From NCBI GenBank assembly GCA_963835085.1, contig CAWIED010000001.1, positions 1,240,001 through 1,304,000 on the forward strand: a DNA stretch of 64,000 nucleotides, written 5' to 3'. The position numbers and the translations under genes were made by a program. The notes beneath the pieces were generated by a model. It was not told the DNA's origin. It did no database searches and saw nothing but the letters and a program-made list of their open reading frames with translations. The stretch is from JBDIAG01 sp963835085. Its GTDB lineage: Bacteria; Actinomycetota; Actinomycetes; Actinomycetales; CAWJMD01. Positions 30,605-39,415 of the stretch are shown piece after piece. How positions within the stretch are numbered: position 1 is the stretch's first letter; each line of letters opens with the position of its first letter.

Positions 30605-31099
30605 TTACCTTGGCAGGTACACCACACCGGCACAGGCAGCGGCCCACAGCACGCTCGCGAAGGTGCCCACGATGAACCGTTCCGAGGTGCCCGGGGTGCG
30701 CAGCTCCGGGTAGCGTCCGAGTGCCTTGATGGCCAACGCGATGGCCAGCCCCTCAGGCCAGCCGGCGAGCAGCGCACTGGCCACCGCTGTGCGCTCCAGC
30801 AGTCCGATGGTGGCGCCGGCCCGCAACACCTGAGCCGACGGGCGGTTGGACGAGGTGTCGGGAGCCACCCGCAGCACACTCACCGTCACGGGGCCGCCGC
30901 CGACAATGGCGCAGCCGGCCCCCAGTAGCACGCCCGGGATCCGGAGTACGGCCGTTGCCGGCAGCAGGCTCGCAGCCAGGGCGCTACAGGCCAACAGCCC
31001 TGCGCTGACCACCACGAGTTGCCATCGGGCCGGCCATCGCCACGCGGCAGCCGAAGCCAGGAGGGTGAGTGCCAGGCCCACCAGTACCCAGACGCTCAC
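30605..31099 (-). CDS. Small membrane protein, partner of the SatD-like gene
   Basis: A 164-residue protein with three to five predicted helices. The C-terminal part (LLERTAVASALLAGWPEGLAIA, then KALGRYPELR and FIVGTFASVLWAAACAGVVY, positions about 100-160) resembles membrane proteins that follow SatD-family genes in other bacteria. It starts with GTG at 31099, overlapping the upstream regulator stop by 4 nt (GTGA). Function unknown; context suggests it is the regulated partner of the SatD-like protein. Confidence 0.65.
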   Translation of the reverse strand: MSVWVLVGLALTLLASAAAWRWPARWQLVVVSAGLLACSALAASLLPATAVLRIPGVLLGAGCAIVGGGPVTVSVLRVAPDTSSNRPSAQVLRAGATIGLLERTAVASALLAGWPEGLAIALAIKALGRYPELRTPGTSERFIVGTFASVLWAAACAGVVYLPR

Positions 31100-31728
31100 G
31101 CTCGATCGCCTGCGCTCATGCCTGCCTGCTGGGGGCGCGAGTCGTCTGCTGCAGCGACCAGCGACACGAGCAGGGGAGTGATGCGTTGTTCATGGGCCCA
31201 CAGGGCAGCGCGCACGCGGGCACTCACCGCTTGCTTGCTGATGGCCAGCCGTTGGGCCACCTCGGTCTGGCTGAGACCTTGTTGGAGCAGGTCGAGCGCC
31301 TGCCAGCCTTCGGGACTGCGGCGCTGCCGTACTGCGGCCAGCAGCGACAACAGAGCGTCGGCGGCTGCGCCGGCCGAGGTATCGGCAGCCTCGAGAGCCA
31401 CCCGCTCGGGGCTGCTCTTGGCTCGGGTGACAGCCTCGCGCGCCAACACGAAGGCCGGCCCGCGGCCCGCTCTAGCGGTGCGGGGGAGCGGCTCTTCTAC
31501 TGGCCCGCAGCCGATTCCCACGCTCCAGCCCCCACGGCGCACCAGGGACAGGGCGGTGTCGACCACGACCGCCGGGTCGTCGAGCACCGCCTGCACCTCG
31601 TCTCCGGCGGTGCGCTCGAAGGGGCGCACGCTCGACACGTCAGCCAAGTCGGCCAACAGTTCGTCGACAAGGTCGGCCCGATGACGGCTGTCCTTCTGAT
31701 CCACGGTCATGACGTACAGGTTTGCCAC
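31096..31728 (-). CDS. SatD-like DNA-binding protein
   Basis: A 210-residue protein. The N-terminal half resembles SatD (VMTVDQKDSRHRADLV, then FERTAGDEVQAVLDDP), a fold related to nucleotide cyclase-like domains. The C-terminal third has a helix-turn-helix (GLSQTEVAQRLAISKQAVSARVRAALW, residues about 155-181). It overlaps the membrane protein gene by 4 nt. A perfect CTTGACT/AGTCAA-type inverted repeat lies 25-45 bp upstream of the start, probably its own operator. Confidence 0.65.
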   Translation of the reverse strand: MANLYVMTVDQKDSRHRADLVDELLADLADVSSVRPFERTAGDEVQAVLDDPAVVVDTALSLVRRGGWSVGIGCGPVEEPLPRTARAGRGPAFVLAREAVTRAKSSPERVALEAADTSAGAAADALLSLLAAVRQRRSPEGWQALDLLQQGLSQTEVAQRLAISKQAVSARVRAALWAHEQRITPLLVSLVAAADDSRPQQAGMSAGDRA

Positions 31729-31752
31729 CTCCCACCGACGACAAGCATGCTA

Positions 31753-31773
31753 CATTGACTTCTATTAGTCAAG
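31753..31773. promoter_or_regulatory. Inverted repeat, candidate operator of the SatD-like operon
   Basis: On the minus strand it reads CTTGACTAATAGAAGTCAATG: TTGACT and AGTCAA arms around a 6-nt centre, overlapping a likely -35 (TTGACT). The AT-rich surrounding stretch 31735-31800 contrasts with the high-GC genome. It lies 25 bp upstream of the SatD-like start. Confidence 0.5.
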
Positions 31774-31803
31774 CTCTAAGCATTGATATATGTAGGACAA
31801 CCC

Positions 31804-31842
31804 TCAAGCATGGATAGTTAAAGATCAACCTTCGATGCTTGA
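31804..31842. repeat. Inverted repeat upstream of the TSUP gene
   Basis: TCAAGCAT (31804-31811) and ATGCTTGA (31835-31842) are perfect 8-bp arms 23 nt apart, in the AT-rich gap between the divergent SatD-like and TSUP genes. A role as operator is a guess. Confidence 0.4.
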
Positions 31843-31898
31843 TGCGCGGCTTCCGGTTCCCGCACCGGAGTCTCGGCCTGGGCACTAGGGTTCCCGGC

Positions 31899-32681
31899 GT
31901 GCTGTCTTCGCTGCTCATCTTGCTCGCCGGCATCGGTGCGGGCACCATCAACGCCGTGGTGGGCTCCGGCACGCTGATCACGTTCCCGGCGCTGCTGGCC
32001 TTGGGTTATCCACCTGTGGCCGCGAATATCTCGAACAACCTCGGCCTGGTACCGGGCGCGGTGAGCGGCACCTGGGGCTACCGCGCCGAACTGGCCGGGC
32101 AGCGTGAACGTGCGATCAGGTTGGCGCCGATGTCGCTGCTCGGTGCGGTCATCGGAGCCGTCCTGCTTCTCGTCCTGCCTGCGGACTCGTTCAAGACCAT
32201 CGTGCCCGTCCTCATCGCGCTCGCGCTGGTGCTGGTGCTCGTCCAGCCGCGACTGCAGGCCCGCCTGCGCGCACGCGTGACCGCAGCCGGAGCGACCCCC
32301 GCTGATTACGCCGTGAGTCGACGCCGTTGGGCGGCGCTCATGATCGGAGTCGCGCTGGCCGGGGTCTACGGCGGCTACTTCGGCGCAGCCCAGGGCATCA
32401 TCCTGATCGCTCTCATCTCCTCGCTGCTTCCCGAGCCTCTGCAGCGGGCCAACGCCCTGAAGAACCTGCTCTCCGTGGTCGTGAACGGCGTGGCGGCCAT
32501 CGTGTTCTGCGTGGTGGCCTGGAGCCGGATCGACTGGTGGGTGGTGCTGCTCATCGCGGTCGGCTCGACGATCGGCGGAGTCATCGGCTCCCGCTACGGT
32601 CGACGCCTGCCGGCTCCGGCGCTGCGCGCGGTGATCGTCGTGGTGGGCTTGGCGGCCATCGCGAAGATGTTGCTCTCGTGA
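31899..32681 (+). CDS. TSUP-family (TauE/SafE) membrane exporter
   Basis: A 260-residue membrane protein with about eight helices. The paired repeat of the TauE/SafE family is visible: AGIGAGTINAVVGSGTLITFPALLALGYPPVAAN near the N-terminus (given here in pieces: GAGTINAVVGSGTLITFPAL) and VYGGYFGAAQGIILI in the second half. Members export sulfite, sulfoacetate or other small anions; the substrate is not known here. GTG at 31899 is chosen over ATG 31839 because the hydrophobic core begins there. It overlaps the following methyltransferase gene by 4 nt (GTGA). Confidence 0.83.
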   Translation: MLSSLLILLAGIGAGTINAVVGSGTLITFPALLALGYPPVAANISNNLGLVPGAVSGTWGYRAELAGQRERAIRLAPMSLLGAVIGAVLLLVLPADSFKTIVPVLIALALVLVLVQPRLQARLRARVTAAGATPADYAVSRRRWAALMIGVALAGVYGGYFGAAQGIILIALISSLLPEPLQRANALKNLLSVVVNGVAAIVFCVVAWSRIDWWVVLLIAVGSTIGGVIGSRYGRRLPAPALRAVIVVVGLAAIAKMLLS

Positions 32682-33553
32682 ACGACTCGACATGGACGCC
32701 CGGCAACACGGGCCTGCACGCCTCGGGCGATCTCCGGGAGCGCGTCATCGTGGTCGACGACCCCGACGATCCCCGCGTGCGCGACTTCACCCGGCTCACC
32801 GACATGTCGTTGCGCAAACTCCGCGAGCCCGCCGAAGGCCTCTACATGGCCGAGTCGCGCGAGGTCATCACCCGTGCTCTCGACGCCGGCCACCGGCCGC
32901 GCGCCTTCCTGATGGGCGAGCGCTGGCTGCCGCAGTCGCTCGACGTGCTCACCCGGCCCGAGGCGGCCGGCGTACCGATCTACCTCGGCGGCAAGGACGT
33001 GCTCAAGGGCATCACCGGGTTTCACCTGCACCGCGGCATCATCGCCGCCATGCACCGGCCGATCCTGCCCACCCTGGACGACGTCCTCGCCGGGGCGCAT
33101 CGGGTCGCGGTGCTCGAAGACATCGTCGACCACACCAACGTCGGGGCCATGGTGCGCAGCGCCGCCGCGCTCGGTGTCGACGCGGTCTTCGTCACTCCTC
33201 GTTGCGCCGACCCGCTCTACCGACGCTCGGTCCGGGTCTCGATGGGCACTGTCTTCCAAGTGCCCTGGACCCGGATCGACCCCTGGCCGGACGGCATCGA
33301 ACTGCTGCGCGGCCACGGCTTCACGGTCGCCGCCATGGCGCTGCGCGACGACGCCATCAGCCTTGATGCGCTGGCCGCCGATCCGCCCGACAAGCTCGCA
33401 CTCGTGCTCGGCACCGAGGGGCAGGGACTGGCCGCCGCCAGCGTCGACGCCTGCGACCTGGTCGTCCGGATTCCCATGAGCGGGGGGGTCGACTCCCTCA
33501 ACGTCGCGGCAGCCAGCGCCGTGGCCTTCTGGGCAACCCGACGCGTCCGGTAG
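32678..33553 (+). CDS. SpoU/TrmH-family RNA methyltransferase
   Basis: A 291-residue AdoMet-dependent 2'-O-ribose RNA methyltransferase. The N-terminal substrate-binding domain ends near residue 120. The SPOUT knot motifs follow: DHTNVGAMVRSAAALG (motif 1), LVLGTEGQGL (motif 2) and RIPMSGGVDSLNVAAASAVA (motif 3, in pieces). The GTG start at 32678 overlaps the TSUP stop, so the two are coupled. Whether the target is tRNA or rRNA cannot be read from sequence. Confidence 0.88.
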   Translation: MNDSTWTPGNTGLHASGDLRERVIVVDDPDDPRVRDFTRLTDMSLRKLREPAEGLYMAESREVITRALDAGHRPRAFLMGERWLPQSLDVLTRPEAAGVPIYLGGKDVLKGITGFHLHRGIIAAMHRPILPTLDDVLAGAHRVAVLEDIVDHTNVGAMVRSAAALGVDAVFVTPRCADPLYRRSVRVSMGTVFQVPWTRIDPWPDGIELLRGHGFTVAAMALRDDAISLDALAADPPDKLALVLGTEGQGLAAASVDACDLVVRIPMSGGVDSLNVAAASAVAFWATRRVR

Positions 33554-33561
33554 CGACCCCA

Positions 33562-33579
33562 CGCCCCCGGCAGGGGGCG
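33562..33579. terminator. GC-rich hairpin after the SpoU gene
   Basis: CGCCCCC and GGGGGCG arms around GGCA, 9 bp after the stop codon. It is a compact strong hairpin but lacks a T-run. Confidence 0.4.
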
Positions 33580-33603
33580 CACTTCACACCGTTCAAACTT
33601 GCA

Positions 33604-33658
33604 CAACGCCCAATCGTTGCGTGTAGCATTTGATTGCACGACACAAGCAACTTAGTTG
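33604..33658. promoter_or_regulatory. Candidate MarR operators and promoter of the marR/MFS operon
   Basis: Two short palindromes lie in the 248-bp gap before marR: CAACG-6-CGTTG (33604-33619) and CAACTTAGTTG (33648-33658). Between them is a plausible -10 TAGCAT near 33624. Position and shape fit autoregulation by the MarR protein. Confidence 0.4.
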
Positions 33659-33801
33659 GGGCACGCCGCCTGCGGTAAGCCGTCCTGGCAGACCCGTCAC
33701 AGGCTCTCAACCGCTGCCCCTTGCGACGAGGCCGTCGCTGACGCTCGCCCGCCAAGCAGGCGAGCCACCAGACACCGCTCACCAGTCCTGAAAGGAAGGT
33801 C

Positions 33802-34362
33802 GTGACCAACGCCGCAGCCGAACCCGGCACCACCACGGAAGCGACCCACGAGCCGAGCACCCGCGAGCTCCACGAGGAACTCGTGCGCTTCAGCCGCTCC
33901 CTGCACCTCATCAAGCAACTGGGCGTACCGCGCTTTGCCGGGGCAGCGCCTCTCTTGGGCCGGCTGCAGGCCAGCGGTCCGCTCCGCTCGCGCGATCTCG
34001 CCGAACTCGTCTGCCTCGATCCGTCGACGGTCAGCCGTCAGGTCGATCAGCTCGTCAAGGACGGTCTGGTACGCCGCATGGTCGACCCCGACGACGGCCG
34101 CGCTACGCTCCTCGCTCTCACCCCGAGCGGCCTGAACGAGCTCCAGGCGCACCGAGCCCGCATCGGAAGCCTGCTGGAGCACATCCTCGAAGGCTGGACG
34201 AGCGAGCAACTGCGCGATCTCACCGCATCGTTGCGGCACCTCAACGATGCGACCGCTCTGAAGGTGCCCCGGCTCGTCGAACGTGGACGCCACCTCGATC
34301 TGGTGCCACCACCACCTGCCTCAAACCCCGATCCAACCAATTCTCAGGAGAAGAACTCGTGA
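33802..34362 (+). CDS. MarR-family transcriptional regulator
   Basis: A 186-residue winged-helix protein. The DNA-recognition helix region is LDPSTVSRQVDQLVKDGLVRR with the wing DPDDGRATLLALTPSG (residues about 73-115). GTG at 33802 has GAAAGGAAGG upstream. Its stop overlaps the MFS start (GTGA), the classic repressor/efflux pump layout, so it probably represses the pump until a drug-like ligand binds. Confidence 0.88.
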   Translation: MTNAAAEPGTTTEATHEPSTRELHEELVRFSRSLHLIKQLGVPRFAGAAPLLGRLQASGPLRSRDLAELVCLDPSTVSRQVDQLVKDGLVRRMVDPDDGRATLLALTPSGLNELQAHRARIGSLLEHILEGWTSEQLRDLTASLRHLNDATALKVPRLVERGRHLDLVPPPPASNPDPTNSQEKNS

Positions 34363-36815
34363 GCTCCACCACACCACAGGCTGTCGGCGTCACCTCGCCA
34401 CCAGCCCCGACGCACGCGACGGCGTCCGCACCTGACGAGCAGGTGAACTATCCGTCGCACGCCCAGGTGCTCACCATCCTGGGCGGCCTGATGTTGGGGA
34501 TGTTCCTGGCGGCCCTCGACCAGACGATCGTCTCCACCGCCATCCGCACCATCGCCGACGACCTCGGCGGCCTCGACCGGCAGGCCTGGGCCACCACCGC
34601 CTACCTGATCACCTCCACGATCGCCACGCCGCTCTACGGCAAGCTCTCCGACATCTACGGCCGGCGGCGGTTCTTCCTGTTCGCCATCTCGGTGTTCATC
34701 ATCGGGTCACTGGCCTGCTCGTTCTCCACCTCGATGTACATGCTTGCCGCCTTCCGCGCCCTGCAGGGCATCGGCGCCGGTGGCCTGTTCTCCCTGGCGC
34801 TGGCGATCGTCGGCGACATCGTGCCGCCCCGCGAGCGCGCCAAGTACCAGGGGTACTTCCTCGCCGTCTTCGGCACCTCGAGCGTGCTCGGCCCCGTGGC
34901 CGGCGGCTTCCTCGCCGGACAGAACACCATCCTCGGCATCACCGGTTGGCGCTGGGTCTTCCTCATCAACGTGCCGATCGGCATCATCGCGCTGTACGTG
35001 GTGTTCCGTAACTTGCACGTGCACCAGACGCGCGTGCATCACCGCATCGACTGGGCGGGTGCCTTCACCCTCGTGGTGGCCCTCGTGCCGCTGCTCATCG
35101 TGGCTGAGCAAGGCCAGACGTGGGGTTGGGACTCCACCAAGGCGATCGTCTGCTATGTGGTCGGCGTGGTGGGCGTGATCGCCTTCCTGTTCGCCGAGCG
35201 TGCCGCCGGCACCGAGGCCCTGCTGCCCACCCGGCTCTTCAGCAACCGTGCCTCGGGCGTGCCACTCGTACTCGGCGCCTTCATCGGTATGGGCATGTTC
35301 GGCTCGCTCACCACGCTGCCCCTGTGGTTCCAGATCGTGCGGGGCGACACCCCGATGCGCTCGGGTCTGTCGATGCTGCCGCTCACCGCGGGAATCATGA
35401 TCGCCTCGATCATCTCCGGTCAGCTGATCTCGCGCACCGGCCGCTACAAGATCTTTCCGATCGTGGGCACCGGTCTGATGGCGGTGGCCGCGTTCGGGCT
35501 GTCGCGGATTCACGTCGACACGAGCATGTGGACGGTCAGCAGCTTCATGCTCCTCTTCGGCCTCGGCCTGGGTGGCTGCATGCAGCCGCTCACCCTCGCC
35601 GTGCAGAACGCCGCCGAGCGTCGCGACATGGGCATCGCCACCTCCTCCGCCACGTTCTTCCGGCAGATGGGCGGCACGCTGGGCGTCGCGGTCTTCCTCT
35701 CGGTGCTGTTCTCCACTGTGGGCGACAAGCTGAAGGACGCCTTCACCGCCGCCGCCAAGACCGCGTCCTTCCAGGCCGCGCTCACCGACCCCAAGGTGCT
35801 GGCCAATCCCGAAGACGCCGGCGTGGTCAAGATGCTGAAGTCGATGCAGTCCGGCGGTGGCACCGCCACCTCGTCGGCCACCACCGACTCGTCGTTCATC
35901 ACCAAGATCGACTCCCGACTGGCGCACCCCTTCCAGGTGGGCTACTCCGACGCGATCACCGGTGTGCTGTTCATCGCCGCGATCCTGCTGGCGGCCACGT
36001 TCCTGCTGATGTTCCTCATCCCCGAGCGTCGCATCCTGGCCCGGGGCGCAGCCCCGGCACAGTCTGCCGAGGCTGCTTCGCACGAGGCATCACTCACCGA
36101 CGCACACACAACGGATGCGGTCGTCGCCCCTGCTGCTGCCGCCCCGAGTGGAGTCCCCATGGGAGCCGAGCGTGTTCCGGCGGCAGTCTCCGTCGCCAAG
36201 GAGCCAGCACCGGTACAGGCCACTGCCCAGTTGCCGCAGTCGGCTCCGGCGGCGTTCGCCCAGCCGATCAGTGCACCGGCCCCCGCTGTTGCGCCGAAGC
36301 CCACGATGATCGAGTACCCCTTCCCGCTGCGTCCTGGCCTGCAGGCCAAGGTGCAGTTGCCCGAGAACGTCACGGAGCAGGAGATCGGCCGCCTCGTTCG
36401 CTATGTGCAGAGCCTGGCAGTCAACGCCGAGTGGCAGCACCCGTCATCGAGCCGACCGTCGGCTCAGTACCCCGTCGGACGGAACGGGGCCCGCGATAAC
36501 GGCGTGCCGGAGAACGGGTTCCGGGTCGATTCTGGCCAGAACGGCGCACCCCGGCAGAACGGTGTCAACGGCTCGGCCAACAGCCTGGGTGCTCGCCCTC
36601 TCGCCGACGAGACCGCTAACGGCAACGCCCCCGCCGACCCGAGCGACGTAGGCCCCGCGGGCAGCGTTGGCGGACCAGGCAGCGTCAACGGCCTGCAGTC
36701 GAAGGACAGCGAGGTGGCATCGTCCCCGGCGGATCAGGGAACGCCGCCGAGTTCCCCATGGCCACCCCGCACGGGCCCTGATGCACCGTGGACTCCACTC
36801 TCGGATCGCTACTGA
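34359..36815 (+). CDS. DHA2-family (14-TMS) drug/proton antiporter with long C-terminal tail
   Basis: An 818-residue MFS exporter of the EmrB/QacA type. Motif LDQTIVSTAIRTIADDLGG and the antiporter motif GxxxGPVAGGFLAG are present. Fourteen membrane spans lie within residues about 40-570. The remaining 240 residues are unusual for the family: a low-complexity Ala/Pro/Gly/Asn-rich linker surrounding one ordered block, PFPLRPGLQAKVQLP...EQEIGRLVRYVQSLAV (about 650-690). That block resembles a small C-terminal module of other actinobacterial proteins. GTG start at 34359, coupled to marR. Confidence 0.88.
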   Translation: MSSTTPQAVGVTSPPAPTHATASAPDEQVNYPSHAQVLTILGGLMLGMFLAALDQTIVSTAIRTIADDLGGLDRQAWATTAYLITSTIATPLYGKLSDIYGRRRFFLFAISVFIIGSLACSFSTSMYMLAAFRALQGIGAGGLFSLALAIVGDIVPPRERAKYQGYFLAVFGTSSVLGPVAGGFLAGQNTILGITGWRWVFLINVPIGIIALYVVFRNLHVHQTRVHHRIDWAGAFTLVVALVPLLIVAEQGQTWGWDSTKAIVCYVVGVVGVIAFLFAERAAGTEALLPTRLFSNRASGVPLVLGAFIGMGMFGSLTTLPLWFQIVRGDTPMRSGLSMLPLTAGIMIASIISGQLISRTGRYKIFPIVGTGLMAVAAFGLSRIHVDTSMWTVSSFMLLFGLGLGGCMQPLTLAVQNAAERRDMGIATSSATFFRQMGGTLGVAVFLSVLFSTVGDKLKDAFTAAAKTASFQAALTDPKVLANPEDAGVVKMLKSMQSGGGTATSSATTDSSFITKIDSRLAHPFQVGYSDAITGVLFIAAILLAATFLLMFLIPERRILARGAAPAQSAEAASHEASLTDAHTTDAVVAPAAAAPSGVPMGAERVPAAVSVAKEPAPVQATAQLPQSAPAAFAQPISAPAPAVAPKPTMIEYPFPLRPGLQAKVQLPENVTEQEIGRLVRYVQSLAVNAEWQHPSSSRPSAQYPVGRNGARDNGVPENGFRVDSGQNGAPRQNGVNGSANSLGARPLADETANGNAPADPSDVGPAGSVGGPGSVNGLQSKDSEVASSPADQGTPPSSPWPPRTGPDAPWTPLSDRY

Positions 36816-36877
36816 TCCCCAACTGAACGGCAGCACCATCGCACACTCCTGCCCACAGGTGGGCTTGACTAGGCGTC

Positions 36878-38404
36878 ATGCTGCTGAGCGAGGTCGTCGC
36901 CACGTCCGCTGAGGTCGCCGCCACCAGATCGCGGTTGACCAAAACGCGGTCGGTGGCGGCGACCTTGCGTCGTTCTGCATCCGATGAGTCCCGAGTCGTC
37001 GCCGCCTACCTGGCGGGCCGGCTGCCGCAGCGGCGGATCGGCGTGGGCTACCGCTCCCTGAGTGCCCTGCCCCAGCCGGCGGAGGCCGCCACGCTCACCG
37101 TGGCAGACGTCGACGCCACGATGCGGGCCCTCGAGATCGAGGCCGGCACCGGCTCGTCCGCCCGCAGAAGTGAGCTTGTGCGCGCTCTCTTCGCGCGCGC
37201 CACCGCGCAGGAGCAGACGTTCCTGCGCGCGCTCATGACCGAAGGCGTACGACAGGGAGCCATGGACGGCGTCCTCATCGCCGCCATCGCCGCGGCGGCC
37301 GAGCTCGACGAGGCGGCGGTCCGACGCGCCGCCATGCTCACTGGCGACCTCGCCTCCGTGGCGCACGTTGCGCTCACCGAGGGCCTGACGGGCCTGCAGC
37401 GGGCGCACCTGGTGCCCGGCCGCCCGGTGCAACCGATGCTGGCCGGCTCAGCCCCTGACGTGCCAGCCGCACTGGCGGCGATGGGTGAGGGCACCGAGGT
37501 CGCCGTGGAGCGCAAGCTCGACGGAATCCGACTCCAGGCCCACAAGGTCGGCCCACAGGTTCGGCTGTTCACCCGCTCCCTCGATGACATCACCGACCGG
37601 CTGCCCGAGGTCGTGGAACTCGTGGCGACGCTGGGGTGCGACACAGTCGTGCTCGACGCCGAGGCCATCGCCTTGAGATCCGACGGCCGGCCGGAACCGT
37701 TCCAGGTCACCGGCGCTCGCACCGCCAGCCGTGGCGAGCCGGGCGCCCTCCGGGCGAAGACCCCGGTGTCGACCTTCGTCTTCGACGTGCTGCATCTGGA
37801 CGGCGACGACCTGCTCGACGCCCCGTACGCACACCGAAGCGCGCGGCTGGCCGCTCTCGTACCGGCCAGCTCGATCGCTCCCTCGGTGCGCACGGCAGAC
37901 CCCGGTGTGGCCCAGCAGTTCTTCGAGGCCCAGGTGGACGCAGGACACGAAGGCGTCATCGTCAAAGACCTCGCCCTGCCATATGCAGCAGGCAGGCGGG
38001 GCGCCGGCTGGATCAAGGTGAAGCCCCGGCACACCCTCGATCTGGTGGTGCTGGCGGTGGAGTGGGGGAGCGGGCGGCGCAGGGGCCTGCTCTCGAACAT
38101 CCACCTGGGCGCGCGCACGCCGGACGGCGGTTTCGTCATGCTGGGCAAGACCTTCAAGGGCATGACGGACGAGATGCTCGCGTGGCAGACCGAACGCTTC
38201 CTCGCCCTGGAGACCCATCGCGACCGGCACGTCGTGTATCTGCGGCCCGAGCAGGTGGTCGAGATCGCCTTCGACGGGGTGCAACGCTCCACCCGCTATC
38301 CGGGCGGTGTAGCGCTGAGGTTCGCCCGGGTGCTGCGTTATCGCGACGACAAGCCGGTGGACGAAATCGATAGCCTCGCAACGGTTGTCGCCCTCGGTGG
38401 CTGA
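36878..38404 (+). CDS. ATP-dependent DNA ligase (LigB-like)
   Basis: A 508-residue nick-sealing ligase. The adenylation Lys is in EVAVERKLDGIRLQ (residue about 211). Further motifs are TRSLDDITDRLPE (Ia), VLDAEAIAL (III), FVFDVLHLDG (IIIa), EGVIVKDL (IV) and GWIKVKP (V). A N-terminal DNA-binding domain (1-200) and C-terminal OB domain complete the LigB/archaeal-type architecture. The replicative NAD-dependent LigA is normally elsewhere, so this is likely a repair ligase. ATG at 36878. Confidence 0.9.
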   Translation: MLLSEVVATSAEVAATRSRLTKTRSVAATLRRSASDESRVVAAYLAGRLPQRRIGVGYRSLSALPQPAEAATLTVADVDATMRALEIEAGTGSSARRSELVRALFARATAQEQTFLRALMTEGVRQGAMDGVLIAAIAAAAELDEAAVRRAAMLTGDLASVAHVALTEGLTGLQRAHLVPGRPVQPMLAGSAPDVPAALAAMGEGTEVAVERKLDGIRLQAHKVGPQVRLFTRSLDDITDRLPEVVELVATLGCDTVVLDAEAIALRSDGRPEPFQVTGARTASRGEPGALRAKTPVSTFVFDVLHLDGDDLLDAPYAHRSARLAALVPASSIAPSVRTADPGVAQQFFEAQVDAGHEGVIVKDLALPYAAGRRGAGWIKVKPRHTLDLVVLAVEWGSGRRRGLLSNIHLGARTPDGGFVMLGKTFKGMTDEMLAWQTERFLALETHRDRHVVYLRPEQVVEIAFDGVQRSTRYPGGVALRFARVLRYRDDKPVDEIDSLATVVALGG

Positions 38405-38428
38405 GGGCTGATCAACCCCGAGCGCGGC

Positions 38429-39415
38429 TCATTGTCGCACTCGCTGACCGCGACCCGCGGCGATCGCCCGGGCCAGCACGACCTCGGCCGCCGCCGCATC
38501 CTGAACGCCGACCCCGACGGAGTTGTAGAACACCAGGTCGCTCGCATTCGCCCGGCCGGGGTGTGAGCCGATCAGGATGTCTCCGATGCTCGCGATCGAG
38601 ACTGCCTGCAGCGCACCGGATTTCACGGCCGCCATGATCGGTCCCGCGTGCTCGAGGGAGCTGGGCAGGTCATCGACCACCACGAGCTCCGCCTGCCTCA
38701 CTGTGGCCTGTTGCACCTCGCAACGCTCTGGGGTGAACGAACCCACGCTGATCAGCGTGGTGCCCTCCCGCAACCACTCGTGCTCAAGGACAGGCGTGGA
38801 GCTTGTGGTGCAGAGGGCGACGATGTCGGCACCCGGCACTGCGGTGGCTGCCGCCAGACTGGGGCTGACAGATTTTCCCAGCTCCTGCGACAGGGCCGCG
38901 GTCAGCGCTCGAGTCGGTTGCTCGCGCCGGCCGACCACGGTGATCGAGGTCAGCTCCCGCACTGCGGCGATCGCCCGGACATGAGCTGCCGCCTGCACGC
39001 CCGTGCCGATCACCACGAGGCTGACCGGCCCGTGGGGTGCCAACACGTCGGCCGCAACCGCGCTGGCGGCGGCGGTACGCAGAGTGGTGACGCTGGTTCC
39101 GTCCATGATGGCGGCCACCTGACCTGTGGCCGGGTCGAGCACGGTGATGACGGCGTTGATGGTGGGCAGCCCACGTCCGGCGTTGGTCGGGTTGACGCTC
39201 ACGAACTTGGCGACCGCCCCGGCCTCCGGGGCGAGCCGGGCCGTGTAGTTCAAGGCCAACGAGCCGTCACTGCCGTCCACGCCCACCTTCGGGGCAAGCC
39301 GCGCCACACCGTTGGCGAGAGCCTCGAACGCCCGGCGCTGGGACGCGATGGCGTCATCGAGGCTCAGCAGCTCCGCCACGTCGGCGGCGGACAGCACGAC
39401 ACATTCGATCGGCAT
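38429..39415 (-). CDS. Ornithine cyclodeaminase/mu-crystallin family protein
   Basis: A 328-residue NAD(P)-dependent protein of the OCD/mu-crystallin family. Features: an N-terminal dimerisation part with FEALANGVARLAPKVG, the substrate-side Lys in AKFVSVNP, a Rossmann motif VVIGTGVQAAAHVRAI (about residue 133-148), and EHEWLREGTTLISVGS downstream. Members act as ornithine cyclodeaminase, alanine dehydrogenase or ketimine reductase; which one cannot be told. ATG 39415. It is divergent from the amylase gene across 323 bp that hold an inverted repeat. Confidence 0.82.
   Translation of the reverse strand: MPIECVVLSAADVAELLSLDDAIASQRRAFEALANGVARLAPKVGVDGSDGSLALNYTARLAPEAGAVAKFVSVNPTNAGRGLPTINAVITVLDPATGQVAAIMDGTSVTTLRTAAASAVAADVLAPHGPVSLVVIGTGVQAAAHVRAIAAVRELTSITVVGRREQPTRALTAALSQELGKSVSPSLAAATAVPGADIVALCTTSSTPVLEHEWLREGTTLISVGSFTPERCEVQQATVRQAELVVVDDLPSSLEHAGPIMAAVKSGALQAVSIASIGDILIGSHPGRANASDLVFYNSVGVGVQDAAAAEVVLARAIAAGRGQRVRQ

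Noticed and set aside
34707..36083. 458-residue open frame on the minus strand
   Set aside because: It is antisense to the MFS exporter, which has clear motifs; the frame is rich in His/Gln/Arg as expected of a GC-rich shadow.
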